Shown in pieces: positions 17,181 to 25,972 of a DNA stretch of 64,000 bases (positions within the stretch are counted from its first letter, which is position 1; each line of letters starts with the position of its first letter). A program made the translations under genes and the position numbers. Under the pieces are notes generated by a model. It worked only from the letters and a program-made list of their open reading frames with translations, had not been told where the DNA came from and did no database searches. The DNA lies in NCBI RefSeq assembly GCF_020991415.1, contig NZ_JAJMOY010000002.1, positions 868,001 through 932,000 of the forward strand. The letters are read 5' to 3'. Source of the stretch: Flavobacterium sp. ENC. Its GTDB lineage: Bacteria; Bacteroidota; Bacteroidia; Flavobacteriales; Flavobacteriaceae.

Positions 17181-18749
17181 ATGAAAAACTTAAATATAAA
17201 TAACAGATTTACTGCTGAATTACCGGCAGACCCTAACGAATCCAATGAAACCCGTCAGGTTTCAAATACACTTTTTTCATACGTAAATCCAACGAAACCT
17301 GCTAATCCCCAACTAATTCACGCCTCAGAATCTGTAGCGGAACTGGTTGGGATTTCCAAAGATGAAATTCAGTCAGAGTCTTTTTTAAATGTTTTTTCAG
17401 GAAAAGAAATACTTCCGGGAACCCGTCCTTATGCCATGTGTTATGCCGGTCACCAATTTGGGAATTGGGCAGGACAATTGGGGGACGGACGTGCCATTAA
17501 CCTGATAGAAGTCGTACATAATGATCAGTTTTTTACCCTTCAGTTAAAAGGCGCCGGAAAAACTCCGTACTCCAGAACTGCTGATGGTCTGGCGGTTTTA
17601 CGTTCTTCTATCAGGGAATATTTATGTGCCGAAGCCATGCATTATTTAGGTGTTCCTACTACCCGCTCGCTTTCTTTAATGCTTTCGGGTGATGAAGTTT
17701 TACGTGATATTTTGTATAATGGAAATCCTGCTTACGAGAAAGGTGCGATCGTTTGTCGTGTGGCGCCATCATTCATTCGTTTTGGAAGCTTCGAAATGAT
17801 CACTTCACGAAATGAACTGAAAAATCTAAAGCAATTTGTGGAATACACGATCAAACATTATTTCCCTGAAATTCACGGAGAGCCCAAAGAACAATATTTG
17901 CAGTTTTTCCAAAAAGTGGCCGATACCACGCGCGACATGATTTTGCACTGGCAAAGAGTTGGTTTTGTACATGGTGTGATGAATACGGACAATATGTCTA
18001 TTCACGGAATTACAATTGATTATGGTCCTTACGGCTGGCTGGAAAACTACGATCCGAACTGGACGCCAAATACTACCGACAGTCAAAACAGAAGATATCG
18101 TTTTGGAAATCAGCCCCAGGTCGCACAATGGAATTTGTATCAATTGGCTAACGCTCTTTATCCCCTCATTAATGATGCTAAGCCTCTCGAAGACATACTA
18201 GAATCTTTTATAAATGAATTTAATTCTGGTTATAAAGAAATGTTCCTTAGTAAATTAGGAATTTTTACTTCAACGAAAACTGACAGCGAATTAGTGACTG
18301 ACTTGGAAGAAAATCTCCAATTATCGGAAACTGATATGACGCTTTTTTTCAGAAATCTGAACCGAATCAAAAAAGAGGATACGGCTGAAAATGCGCTGGA
18401 AAAAATTAAAGATGCTTTTTATGTTCCGGAAGAAATTGCCAATAATGTTCTGGATAACTGGATCAAATGGTTTTCATCTTATCTGAAAAGATTAGAAACA
18501 GAAGAGCTTTCAGATGAAGAGCGTGTTGCTAAAATGAATACTATAAATCCGAAATATGTGTTACGAAATTATATGGCGCAATTAAGTATTGATGCCGCAG
18601 ATCAGGGAGATTTTTCCTTGGTGAGTGAATTGTATACGTTGCTTCAAAAACCATATGACGAACAGCCGGAAATGGAAAAATGGTTTGCCAAAAGACCGGA
18701 TTGGGCCCGCTCTAAAGTAGGGTGTTCTATGCTTTCCTGTAGTTCTTAA
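17181..18749 (+). CDS. selO: SelO/YdiU family protein adenylyltransferase
   Basis: This 522-aa pseudokinase-fold enzyme of the SelO family transfers AMP from ATP to Ser, Thr or Tyr of proteins, with roles in redox stress. The recognisable blocks are AGHQFGNWAGQLGDGRAI, KGAGKTPYSR, HGVMNTDNMS and the metal-binding ITIDYGP. The C terminus is SCSS; the Cys three from the end occupies the position of selenocysteine in animal SelO. It follows msrA by 7 nt and probably shares its transcript. Predicted cytosolic. Confidence 0.95.
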   Translation: MKNLNINNRFTAELPADPNESNETRQVSNTLFSYVNPTKPANPQLIHASESVAELVGISKDEIQSESFLNVFSGKEILPGTRPYAMCYAGHQFGNWAGQLGDGRAINLIEVVHNDQFFTLQLKGAGKTPYSRTADGLAVLRSSIREYLCAEAMHYLGVPTTRSLSLMLSGDEVLRDILYNGNPAYEKGAIVCRVAPSFIRFGSFEMITSRNELKNLKQFVEYTIKHYFPEIHGEPKEQYLQFFQKVADTTRDMILHWQRVGFVHGVMNTDNMSIHGITIDYGPYGWLENYDPNWTPNTTDSQNRRYRFGNQPQVAQWNLYQLANALYPLINDAKPLEDILESFINEFNSGYKEMFLSKLGIFTSTKTDSELVTDLEENLQLSETDMTLFFRNLNRIKKEDTAENALEKIKDAFYVPEEIANNVLDNWIKWFSSYLKRLETEELSDEERVAKMNTINPKYVLRNYMAQLSIDAADQGDFSLVSELYTLLQKPYDEQPEMEKWFAKRPDWARSKVGCSMLSCSS

Positions 18750-18768
18750 TTTTTTTCTGCCATGAATT

Positions 18769-18905
18769 TCACGAATATTAAATTTGTAAAATTTTTGTGG
18801 TGCATTTTTTTTGCCGTGAATTTCACGAATTTTCACGAATTTTAAATTTTGTGAATTTAACTCCACCCAGATTTTAATTTGTGTAAATTTGTGAAATTCG
18901 TGGTA
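18769..18905. repeat. imperfect inverted/direct repeat built on CGAATTTCA units
   Basis: The unit (C)GAATTTTCA/GAATTTCACG occurs several times at 18772-18845, and its complement TGAAATTCG near 18892-18900. The left and right parts can fold on each other. It fills the 180-nt gap between convergent selO and ypdA. No ORF is credible here. Confidence 0.6.
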
Positions 18906-18930
18906 AACTTTCTCAATCAGCAAAACTTTC

Positions 18931-19896
18931 TTAATTCGCGGTAATATAATCCATTATCATAGTGGCGTGAATTCGGGAATTTTCAATAAACCATTTGTGC
19001 GTGTGCATTCCTCCGCAAATTACCCCTGCCAGAAATAATCCCGGGACATTCGTTTCCATAGTTTCCGGATGATAGGTTGGTGTTTTCAGTTCATCATCAG
19101 ACAGCTGAATGCCCATATTTTGTAAAAACGATAAATCGGGTCTGTAGCCTGTCAGCGCCAGTACAAAGTCATTTTCTATTGTTATTTTTCCGTCCGGAGT
19201 TTCAATTTCTACTTCAGTATCTGTAATTTCAGTGATGTTTGATTGAAAATAAGCTTTAATGCTTCCTTCTGCTATGCGGTTTTCAATATCTGGTTTTGCC
19301 CAATATTTAACGCGATTGTTAATTTCGTTTTTACGAATGACCATGGTCACATTAGCCCCTTTTCTCCAACATTCCAGAGCAGCATCAACCGAGGAATTAT
19401 TAGCGCCAACCACCAAAACATTTCTAAAAGCATATTCATGCGCTTCTTTATAATAGTGGCGGACTTTTTCTAACTCCTCGCCTTTTACATTCATTTCAAT
19501 CGGAATGTCATAAAAACCGGTTGCAATAATCACGTTTTTAGCGTCATATGAATTTTTATCGGTCTTTACTTTAAACAAACCGTCTTGCTGTTTTTTTACT
19601 TCAGCAACTCTTTCAAATAAATGAATGGCAAAATTAAAGTAACGGTGTATATTTCTGTAGTATTCCAAAGCCTCCTGACGCCCCGGTTTTGGTGCCAGGC
19701 AATTAAACGGAATGTCTCCGATCTCCAGCCTTTCAGCGGTTGAAAAAAAAGTCATGTACAAAGGATAATTGAAAATACTGTTTACAATTGCCCCTTTTTC
19801 TATAATCAGGTATTTCAGGTTTTTCTTTTGGGCTTCTATCGCACAAGCCAGACCAATAGGGCCGCCTCCCACAATTATTAAATCATATTGTGTCAT
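18931..19896 (-). CDS. ypdA: YpdA family FAD/NAD(P)-dependent oxidoreductase
   Basis: This 321-aa flavoprotein has the N-terminal FAD loop IIVGGGPIGLACA (residues 8-20) and a second dinucleotide loop (VVGANNSSVDAA, about 166-177). The C-terminal LFLAGVICGGMHTHKWFIEN is typical of YpdA. YpdA enzymes are NADPH-dependent bacillithiol disulfide reductases in Firmicutes, and Bacteroidota with bacillithiol carry homologues. There is no CxxC in the thioredoxin-reductase position, in line with that family. It is 3 nt downstream of the CYTH gene on the same strand. Confidence 0.85.
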   Translation of the reverse strand: MTQYDLIIVGGGPIGLACAIEAQKKNLKYLIIEKGAIVNSIFNYPLYMTFFSTAERLEIGDIPFNCLAPKPGRQEALEYYRNIHRYFNFAIHLFERVAEVKKQQDGLFKVKTDKNSYDAKNVIIATGFYDIPIEMNVKGEELEKVRHYYKEAHEYAFRNVLVVGANNSSVDAALECWRKGANVTMVIRKNEINNRVKYWAKPDIENRIAEGSIKAYFQSNITEITDTEVEIETPDGKITIENDFVLALTGYRPDLSFLQNMGIQLSDDELKTPTYHPETMETNVPGLFLAGVICGGMHTHKWFIENSRIHATMIMDYITAN

Positions 19897-19899
19897 AAA

Positions 19900-20376
19900 C
19901 TATTCTTTTGCCCAGTCTTTAAATGGATTTTTACTTAAATAAGCATTGTAATATCTCGGATCGTTGGTTACTTCTTCCCCTAGCCAATCCGGCTTTTCAA
20001 ATTCATCCTCTTCGGACTTCAGTTCTATTTCGGCCATAGTCAAACCTTCGTTTTCACCATAAAACTCATCCACTTCAAAAATATGATCTCCTGATTTTAT
20101 TTCAAAACGTGTTTTTTCAATTTTGCCTTTTTCACATAATTTCAGTAACTCCTGCGCTTCATCAATCGGAATTTCATTTTCCCATTCAAAACGGGACATT
20201 CCGCCCTGATGTCCGATACCTTTAATCGTAATAAATCCTCTATGGCCTTTAATTCTGACACGAACTGTTCTTTCCGGGATCGAACTTAAATATCCCTGAG
20301 CAATTTTATTTTGAGTAAAAGCCTGTTCTTTAAAATCATCTGATTTCACAAGAAACTTTCTTTCAATTTCAACCAT
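19900..20376 (-). CDS. CYTH domain protein (triphosphatase-type)
   Basis: This 158-aa protein begins MVEIERKF, with the ExExK signature of the CYTH/triphosphate tunnel metalloenzyme family at residues 3-7. Alternating charged strands (RVRIKGHRGFITIKG, ARFE-type FEWENEI) form the tunnel walls, and FEVDEFYGENEGLTMAEIEL is the usual end block. Bacterial members hydrolyse inorganic tripolyphosphate or other triphosphates; adenylate cyclase activity is less likely. Cytosolic. Probably co-transcribed with ypdA (3-nt gap). Confidence 0.85.
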   Translation of the reverse strand: MVEIERKFLVKSDDFKEQAFTQNKIAQGYLSSIPERTVRVRIKGHRGFITIKGIGHQGGMSRFEWENEIPIDEAQELLKLCEKGKIEKTRFEIKSGDHIFEVDEFYGENEGLTMAEIELKSEEDEFEKPDWLGEEVTNDPRYYNAYLSKNPFKDWAKE

Positions 20377-20573
20377 TTTGAGATGTAAATTAATTTTTAT
20401 GCAAGTTACTCAATTTAATTAAGTCTGTGAATTGACACGCCATAAACTCTTTGATTCGGGGAATATTTAATCGAATGGAGTTCGAATTATAAAATAACAG
20501 CAAAATATCTGATTATTAATACTTTACATATTATTTTATTGACTAAATTTGATGCTGTCTTAATTTCATCATT

Positions 20574-20729
20574 ATGTCTAAAAAAGTACTTTATCTGTCA
20601 GGTATTGCAATAATCATTCTTTTAGGCACTATTTTTTATCCGGAATTGTGCTGCAATTGTATGAAACCTGCTACAATTGATTCAGTTGAAAAGCCAATTG
20701 TAACGACCTCTGACAATACCATAAAATAA
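20574..20729 (+). CDS. 51-aa membrane-anchored small protein
   Basis: ATG at 20574 opens 51 codons ending in TAA 20727-20729. The N terminus (LYLSGIAIIILLGTIFYPEL) is one hydrophobic helix, followed by a CCNCM cluster and a short polar tail. A -7 box TAAATTTG lies at 20544-20551, 22 nt upstream of the start, and the next gene begins 19 nt after the stop. That spacing, the promoter and the signal-anchor character support a real gene. The Cys trio after the helix could bind metal or be oxidised outside the membrane. Confidence 0.65.
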   Translation: MSKKVLYLSGIAIIILLGTIFYPELCCNCMKPATIDSVEKPIVTTSDNTIK

Positions 20730-20748
20730 TTAATAAAAATAGAAGATC

Positions 20749-21303
20749 ATGAATATACCTTGTATCTTACTACCTGCTATTGTTGGAATAATCTGTGGAA
20801 TTCTAGGTTTTTTACTTGGAAGAATGAACTCAAAAAATGAGGATTCACTGGCTTCGTCTTTACAAGCTGATCTGGATGCCTGCAAAGCCAATACGAAAAA
20901 TTTAAATGCGCGGCTTTCTGCATTAGAAGCTGAATTGGCGGGTAAATCAATTCGTACTTTATCGCAATCACAATCATTTGCAGAAACTGATGCTCCGTTT
21001 TTACTATTCGACAGTGATCTTGCTGAAAATGTTATGGGTAAAAAAATAGAAGAAAATGACCTAAAAATTGTGGAAGGAATCGGCCCTAAAATCGAAGCTT
21101 TATTCCATAATGCCGGAATCAATACCTGGTTTGAATTATCAGAAGCTTCAACGGAAAAATTAGAGTCCGTTTTGGAGGAAGGCGGTGAAAATTATGCGAT
21201 TCACAATCCTAGTACCTGGGCGAGACAGGCACTGCTTGCGTATGAAGGAAAATGGCAGGATTTAAATGACCTGCAGGAGAATTTAAGAGCCGGAAAAGAA
21301 TAA
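20749..21303 (+). CDS. membrane-anchored helix-hairpin-helix protein
   Basis: This 184-aa protein has an N-terminal membrane anchor (residues 1-25: PCILLPAIVGIICGILGFLL) and a coiled-coil-like segment (about 35-65). The C-terminal domain contains LKIVEGIGPKIEALFHNAGI, the helix-hairpin-helix pattern seen in DNA-binding or protein-binding domains often fused to respiratory or ribosomal subunits. The HHH domain follows the anchor and faces whichever side the C terminus takes. It is paired with the 51-aa membrane protein just upstream. A strong terminator follows. The role is unknown. Confidence 0.75.
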   Translation: MNIPCILLPAIVGIICGILGFLLGRMNSKNEDSLASSLQADLDACKANTKNLNARLSALEAELAGKSIRTLSQSQSFAETDAPFLLFDSDLAENVMGKKIEENDLKIVEGIGPKIEALFHNAGINTWFELSEASTEKLESVLEEGGENYAIHNPSTWARQALLAYEGKWQDLNDLQENLRAGKE

Positions 21304-21323
21304 AACCAATAAATATATAACCT

Positions 21324-21352
21324 TAAAAACTGGCCGAAAGCCAGTTTTTTTT
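21324..21352. terminator. bidirectional terminator touching the menC stop codon
   Basis: AAAACTGGC pairs with GCCAGTTTT around CGAAA-type loop bases, with A and T tracts on the two sides. The menC stop (TAA, 21351-21353 minus strand) lies directly at the T tract. Confidence 0.85.
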
Positions 21353-22397
21353 ACATTTTATCAAGAAAATCGGATTGCCAGTTCTTAGCGGAATTGTACC
21401 ATAATTGTCCTTTTGAAACTTCGAGTGGACAGTCAAAATTATTGGTATAAAGAGCGCCTGTCCCAAGCCCCTGAGGCATTTTTGAATTTTGTAAAAAGGT
21501 CCATTGAGCAATAGCATTCAGTCCAATATTACTTTCTAAAGCAGATGTAATCCACCAGCCAATATTGTGGGTATCGGCCAAAGTAATCCATTCCTGTGTT
21601 CCTCTGAAGCCACCAACAAAACTGGGCTTAAGAATGATGTATTGCGGTTTTATTTTCTGCAGTAGTTTTTCCTTTTCTGTTAATGAAAAAACGCCAATCA
21701 ATTCTTCATCCAAAGCGATAGGAAAAGGTGTCACTTTGCACAATTCTTCCATAGCTTCCGGACTTCCTTTTTTAATCGGCTGTTCGATGCTATGTAGTTG
21801 AAATTTATCAAGTTGCTTTAATTTATCTAAAGCTTCACTTAGTAAAAAAGCACCATTGGCATCCACCCTGATTTCTATTTGTTCCTCGGAAAAATGGCTT
21901 CGGATAAAGTGTAACAATTCCAGTTCTTTTTCGAAATCTATTGCTCCGATTTTGAGTTTGATACAAGTAAAACCATCCGCTAATTTTTCCTCTATTTGCG
22001 CTTTCATAAAAGAAGGTTCTCCCATCCAGACCAATCCGTTTATGGCAATTGATTTGGAATTATCTGTAAAATCGGAAGGGAATAATATATATGGATTTTC
22101 ACTTTTAAGAGACAAAAAAGCCATTTCTAATCCGAATTGTATGGACGGAAATTCCAGTAAGTTTTCCCAAAGTGTGGTTTCTCCGAGATGAATGTTCTGA
22201 CAGGCCCAATTTAGTTTTTCCTCGTAATCATCCCGATCGTCAGCACTTAATCCTCTTAAAATACCGCACTCGCCTATTCCCTTTTTGCCGTTTTCTTCCA
22301 GAATAATAAACCAGGTTTCTTTTTCGGTCATAATTCCCCGTGAAGTGCCGGAAGGGCGTTTAAACTCAAGCATGTATTTGTGATAAGTGGCTTTCAT
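21351..22397 (-). CDS. menC: o-succinylbenzoate synthase
   Basis: This 348-aa enolase-superfamily enzyme dehydrates SHCHC to o-succinylbenzoate in menaquinone synthesis. The catalytic set is visible: K147 and K149 (IKLKIG), metal ligands D179 (RVDANG), E205 (IEQP) and D230 (ALDEE), and K257 (ILKPS). MenC and dipeptide epimerases share this fold, but menA, menB and menD nearby make the MenC assignment strong. It is the last gene of a leftward run (menB, menA, hydrolase, DUF2199, TPR, menC). Confidence 0.9.
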   Translation of the reverse strand: MKATYHKYMLEFKRPSGTSRGIMTEKETWFIILEENGKKGIGECGILRGLSADDRDDYEEKLNWACQNIHLGETTLWENLLEFPSIQFGLEMAFLSLKSENPYILFPSDFTDNSKSIAINGLVWMGEPSFMKAQIEEKLADGFTCIKLKIGAIDFEKELELLHFIRSHFSEEQIEIRVDANGAFLLSEALDKLKQLDKFQLHSIEQPIKKGSPEAMEELCKVTPFPIALDEELIGVFSLTEKEKLLQKIKPQYIILKPSFVGGFRGTQEWITLADTHNIGWWITSALESNIGLNAIAQWTFLQNSKMPQGLGTGALYTNNFDCPLEVSKGQLWYNSAKNWQSDFLDKM

Positions 22398-22428
22398 TTT
22401 TAAGTTACTGATGTGTGTTGTTAAGATT

Positions 22429-23628
22429 CTAAAAAAGCTTTAAAACTCTTTCGTAATCTTCGGACTTAATACCTGCTTTTTGAAATGCTGCAAAGTCTAA
22501 CTTCGTTTTGTCTGTCCAGCTCAGGCTGTCTGTTACATTCTGATTTTGGTATTTTTTATAAATAGATTTGGCCGCACTGTAATCGTCGCTTAAAAGATAG
22601 ACATGCGCCAGATTCAATTTTACCAATAGTTCTGTATCATCCAGTTTTTCACCTTCCTTAAGTACCTTGACTGCTTTTGCATATTGCTTCGTCAGGATAT
22701 AGCAGTAACCTATTGCACTGTAATCTGTTGCTGTCGCTTTTCCATCATTAATAATGGTGTTTAATTTAGGAATAGCTTCGTTGTATTTTTCTTTTTTTAT
22801 TAAAGTTGCGATTTGTGTTCTTAAATCGTTATACACATTTTTAGAAATATCTGCATCGTTGTAACAGGCATTTCCAAAATCTTTATACACTTTGGTTTTT
22901 TCGATTGCCAATAACTTCTGAAATTCCGAATAGCGGTATTGCTTCATTATTTTATTCAAAATACAAACACAGAAATCGTCTGAATTAGCCATTTTCTGGG
23001 CCATTGTGGAGGTTTTGCACAAACTGATAATTTCATTTTTATTATCCTGATTCCAGCCGCGGTTGAGTTTGGTATCAACCCAGGGCACCACTTCCAAAAC
23101 AATCTTCTGGTTTAAAAGCCAGTTTTTGCTTTCGAAACCAAACCATATAGTAGTCGTATTTTCTTTTAGGCAGGAAGATTTATCTAAAGACAATCTTTTG
23201 GCATCTTTACTTACAGGTTCCAGCTGAGCAAAACAGGCTGTATCTGTCTTTCCGTCGCTTACATATTTTTTGGCATTTTCATTGGAGGTAAAAATCGAAT
23301 ACGTACACTGATCGTCACCTGAAATTTTCGACATCAAAAAAACAGCTCCTGCAGAACCCTGGCCAATTCCGTAAGGATCCGGTATCGCTTTCAGCATTGA
23401 CACCAGACTATTGGTCATTTCCTGGTTTTTATCCAAAAGCGTAATTCTGTACACTATTTCGGTAGTTCCAACGGGTAAATCTTCTGTGTGAACGGTAATA
23501 CGATCACGGGCAGAAACGATAATTTCTCTTGTAGTGGCACGTTCTTTGTCCCAATAACCCTCTTTTTGGGCATACGTGCTGTAAAATGAAATTACACAAA
23601 AGAACAGTAGTGTTTTTTTGAAAGTCAT
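22429..23628 (-). CDS. secreted TPR-containing protein of unknown function
   Basis: This 399-aa protein has a signal peptide (KKTLLFFCVISFYSTYAQK). The first ~200 residues are a beta-rich domain with several Cys; the C-terminal ~150 residues contain tetratricopeptide-like helices (for example EAIPKLNTIINDGKATATDY and AKAVKVLKEGEKLDDTELLV). Likely periplasmic. It lies between the DUF2199 gene (3 nt upstream) and menC (31 nt downstream) in the leftward menaquinone run, with no evident link to quinone chemistry. Confidence 0.75.
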   Translation of the reverse strand: MTFKKTLLFFCVISFYSTYAQKEGYWDKERATTREIIVSARDRITVHTEDLPVGTTEIVYRITLLDKNQEMTNSLVSMLKAIPDPYGIGQGSAGAVFLMSKISGDDQCTYSIFTSNENAKKYVSDGKTDTACFAQLEPVSKDAKRLSLDKSSCLKENTTTIWFGFESKNWLLNQKIVLEVVPWVDTKLNRGWNQDNKNEIISLCKTSTMAQKMANSDDFCVCILNKIMKQYRYSEFQKLLAIEKTKVYKDFGNACYNDADISKNVYNDLRTQIATLIKKEKYNEAIPKLNTIINDGKATATDYSAIGYCYILTKQYAKAVKVLKEGEKLDDTELLVKLNLAHVYLLSDDYSAAKSIYKKYQNQNVTDSLSWTDKTKLDFAAFQKAGIKSEDYERVLKLF

Positions 23629-23631
23629 ATG

Positions 23632-24156
23632 TTATGAATTTTGTTGAGTAGCATGAATCATATTTTGAATCCGTTTTTCAGCTTCCGCTTTTGTGATTCC
23701 TTCATGAAAATCTTTCACAAAAGAATGATTGAAGCTTTCATGAGGAAAAATCACCGGTCTGCTGTTGCCTTTTTGGGTGACCACAGTTGTTGGAATACTT
23801 TCTGAAAACTCATATCCGCTGATGTCATTCGATAACCAGCCAAAATATTCCGCTTCATGATTTTCATTGTCAAAATTATCCTGATAGTCCTGAAAACTTT
23901 TTTCACTTAAAGAAACCCAAAGCCCGTATTCCAGATCTTCACAATGATCCTTTACTTTCTGAAATAATACGCAGCGTATAAATCTGTCCACTTCTTCCGG
24001 ATAGTTGATCACACAAAAATCTTCATCAATAACGGCGATTTCTTCCTTTTCTTCACTGGAAAGCCAATGGTAATTGTTAGGAGAATTATACGTTAAGGCC
24101 GGCCAGCCTTCATGCTGCTGACCACAACATTCACAAATAAAATTGACAGTATCCAT
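23632..24156 (-). CDS. DUF2199 family protein
   Basis: This 174-aa protein matches the DUF2199 pattern. An N-terminal CECCGQQHEGWPAL Cys motif (metal-binding candidate) is followed by WLSSEEKE and DFCVINYPEEVDRFIRCV, with GYEFSESIPTTV and a late PVIFPHESF segment. Some of the first residues could form a zinc knuckle (CxxC). The function is unknown; the family is cytosolic. It lies 47 nt downstream of the metallo-hydrolase and 3 nt before the TPR gene, so it is operon-linked to the menaquinone genes only by position. Confidence 0.75.
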   Translation of the reverse strand: MDTVNFICECCGQQHEGWPALTYNSPNNYHWLSSEEKEEIAVIDEDFCVINYPEEVDRFIRCVLFQKVKDHCEDLEYGLWVSLSEKSFQDYQDNFDNENHEAEYFGWLSNDISGYEFSESIPTTVVTQKGNSRPVIFPHESFNHSFVKDFHEGITKAEAEKRIQNMIHATQQNS

Positions 24157-24203
24157 TCTTTCAGTTTTCCGACGTAACAGTTTCGTCTCGTTTATCTACC
24201 AAT

Positions 24204-24881
24204 TTACAATTCTATTGATTCTCCGATTTTAAGAAGCATTAAGTCTTTTCCTTTATCGAAAAATTTACGAATTGCTTCGTCGTGGTTGATTTCAATATAA
24301 CCAAAAGTATCAAAATGATATCCGAGGATTTTATCGCATTCTAAGAAGTCTGACGCTATGATGGCATCTTCAACATCCATGGTAAAATTATTCCCGATTG
24401 GAAGAATGGCCAAATCTAATTTGGTGCGCATTGGAATCAGCTTCATATCCATGGAAAGCGCTGTATCCCCGGCAATATAGATGTTTTTATGTTCCCCTTC
24501 GATTACGAAGCCACCGGGATTTCCGCCATAACTTCCGTTTGGAAAAGAGCTGGAATGAATGGCATTGACGTATTTTACTTTTCCAAAATCAAATTTCCAG
24601 CTTCCACCGTGATTCATCGGGTGCGCCTTGAATCCTAATGTGGCATAATAACTTGTAATTTCAGCATTTGAAACAATCACTGCATCGGTGTTTTTTGCAA
24701 TAGCTTCAACATCCAAAACGTGATCACCGTGCGCATGGGTCAATAAAATATAATCGGCTTTTAAAGTATTTATATCAATTGCCGAAGCTTGTGGATTGCC
24801 TGTGATAAAAGGATCAACAATTATATGTTTTCCTCCAACTTCAATCCCTAATGATGCGTGTCCGTAAAAAGTAATTTTCAT
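24204..24881 (-). CDS. UPF0173 metal-dependent hydrolase (MBL fold)
   Basis: This 225-aa metallo-beta-lactamase-fold hydrolase has HAHGDH near residue 49 (HxHxDH metal motif), FITGNP near the N terminus and conserved later His residues (GYHFDTFGYIEINH). It matches the UPF0173 family, small hydrolases of unknown substrate. It sits 29 nt downstream of menA in the leftward run. Cytosolic. Confidence 0.85.
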   Translation of the reverse strand: MKITFYGHASLGIEVGGKHIIVDPFITGNPQASAIDINTLKADYILLTHAHGDHVLDVEAIAKNTDAVIVSNAEITSYYATLGFKAHPMNHGGSWKFDFGKVKYVNAIHSSSFPNGSYGGNPGGFVIEGEHKNIYIAGDTALSMDMKLIPMRTKLDLAILPIGNNFTMDVEDAIIASDFLECDKILGYHFDTFGYIEINHDEAIRKFFDKGKDLMLLKIGESIEL

Positions 24882-24910
24882 TTTTTATAAAATTTAAAGT
24901 TGAACGAATT

Positions 24911-25873
24911 CTATCTTCCGCCTAAGAAAAGATTGACAATGATATCTGAAAGTAATGAAATCATACAGATCGTCAACAGCAACGAAAGCAAGAATGTACT
25001 TAATGCTAATTTTTTTAATTCGGGATCTAAAAGCTTAGGATCCTTATTTTTAGAAACGGTAATTAAATGTTTGGTTAAAGGAATATACGCCAATAAAAAC
25101 AAATACTGATCGAAACGGTAATGGCTTAAAAGAGCAAACACCACTACCAGTAGCATTGCCGTTACGATAAGCGTAAAATGGTATATTTTTGCCTTTTTAT
25201 CACCAATCTGAACTACGATTGTATTTTTACCTGATTTTTTGTCTGATTCTTCATCACGCATATTGTTCAGGTTTAAAACTCCGACACTCAGCAAACCGAT
25301 GGCTATTGCAGGTAAGATCAGAAGCGGATCTACTTCTTTGGAATATAAAAAATTAACCCCCAAAGTGCTTACCAGACCAAAGAAAACGAAAACAAATACA
25401 TCTCCGAAACCTTTGTAGCCATAAGCAGAATTTCCAACGGTGTAACGGATAGCCGAAGCAATTGCCGCAATTCCCAGTAAAAGGAAAAATATTGAATATC
25501 CAAAGTTAGACTCGCCAAAGGCAAAATAGATCAGTGTAATTGCGGATAATAAAGTTAAAAGTGAGGTAATGATAATCGCTTTTTTCATTTCCTGCGGCGT
25601 GATAACACCAGACTGGATAGCGCGTTTCGGCCCAACACGATCTTCATTGTCAGTGCCTTTTACACCATCTCCGTAATCATTGGCAAAATTTGATAAAATC
25701 TGTAAGCCAAGCGTTGTTAAGAGGGCAAAGCCAAAAATTTTCCAGCTAAAAACCTCAGTTGGTGTGTTAATAGTTTCAGTTGGGTTGGATAACGCATAAA
25801 TACTTCCCACTATTATTCCGGAAACTGATAAAGGCAATGTGCGCAAACGTGCGGCTTCAATCCAATGTTTCAT
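24911..25873 (-). CDS. menA: 1,4-dihydroxy-2-naphthoate polyprenyltransferase
   Basis: This 320-aa UbiA-superfamily membrane prenyltransferase attaches the isoprenoid tail to DHNA, making demethylmenaquinone. The first Asp-rich motif NFANDYGDGVKGTDNED is clear, and the second (NNMRDEESD) follows near residue 205. About eight or nine hydrophobic segments are visible. The neighbours menC and menB on the same strand confirm MenA rather than UbiA. The 99-nt gap to menB holds a hairpin repeat. Confidence 0.95.
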   Translation of the reverse strand: MKHWIEAARLRTLPLSVSGIIVGSIYALSNPTETINTPTEVFSWKIFGFALLTTLGLQILSNFANDYGDGVKGTDNEDRVGPKRAIQSGVITPQEMKKAIIITSLLTLLSAITLIYFAFGESNFGYSIFFLLLGIAAIASAIRYTVGNSAYGYKGFGDVFVFVFFGLVSTLGVNFLYSKEVDPLLILPAIAIGLLSVGVLNLNNMRDEESDKKSGKNTIVVQIGDKKAKIYHFTLIVTAMLLVVVFALLSHYRFDQYLFLLAYIPLTKHLITVSKNKDPKLLDPELKKLALSTFLLSLLLTICMISLLSDIIVNLFLGGR

Positions 25874-25900
25874 TCTGTTTTGTTTTATTTTGTTTTTTTA

Positions 25901-25956
25901 GTTTCAGGTTTCAGGTTTCAAGTTTTGTGTTTCAGAACCTGAAACCTGAAACTTGA
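25901..25956. repeat. GTTTCAGG inverted repeat with 17-bp arms
   Basis: The left arm at 25901-25917 and the right arm at 25936-25952 are perfect reverse complements over 17 bp, built of the heptad TTTCAGG/CCTGAAA. It sits in the menA-menB gap. The same left-arm motif recurs at 58796-58812, and related heptads fill 57905-58045. Confidence 0.8.
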
Positions 25957-25972
25957 AACGATTTTTAACTTT

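Noticed and set aside
18582..18923. Minus-strand ORF with repeated REIHGKK peptide
   Set aside because: Reads across the CGAATTTCA repeats and the selO end; repeat artefact.
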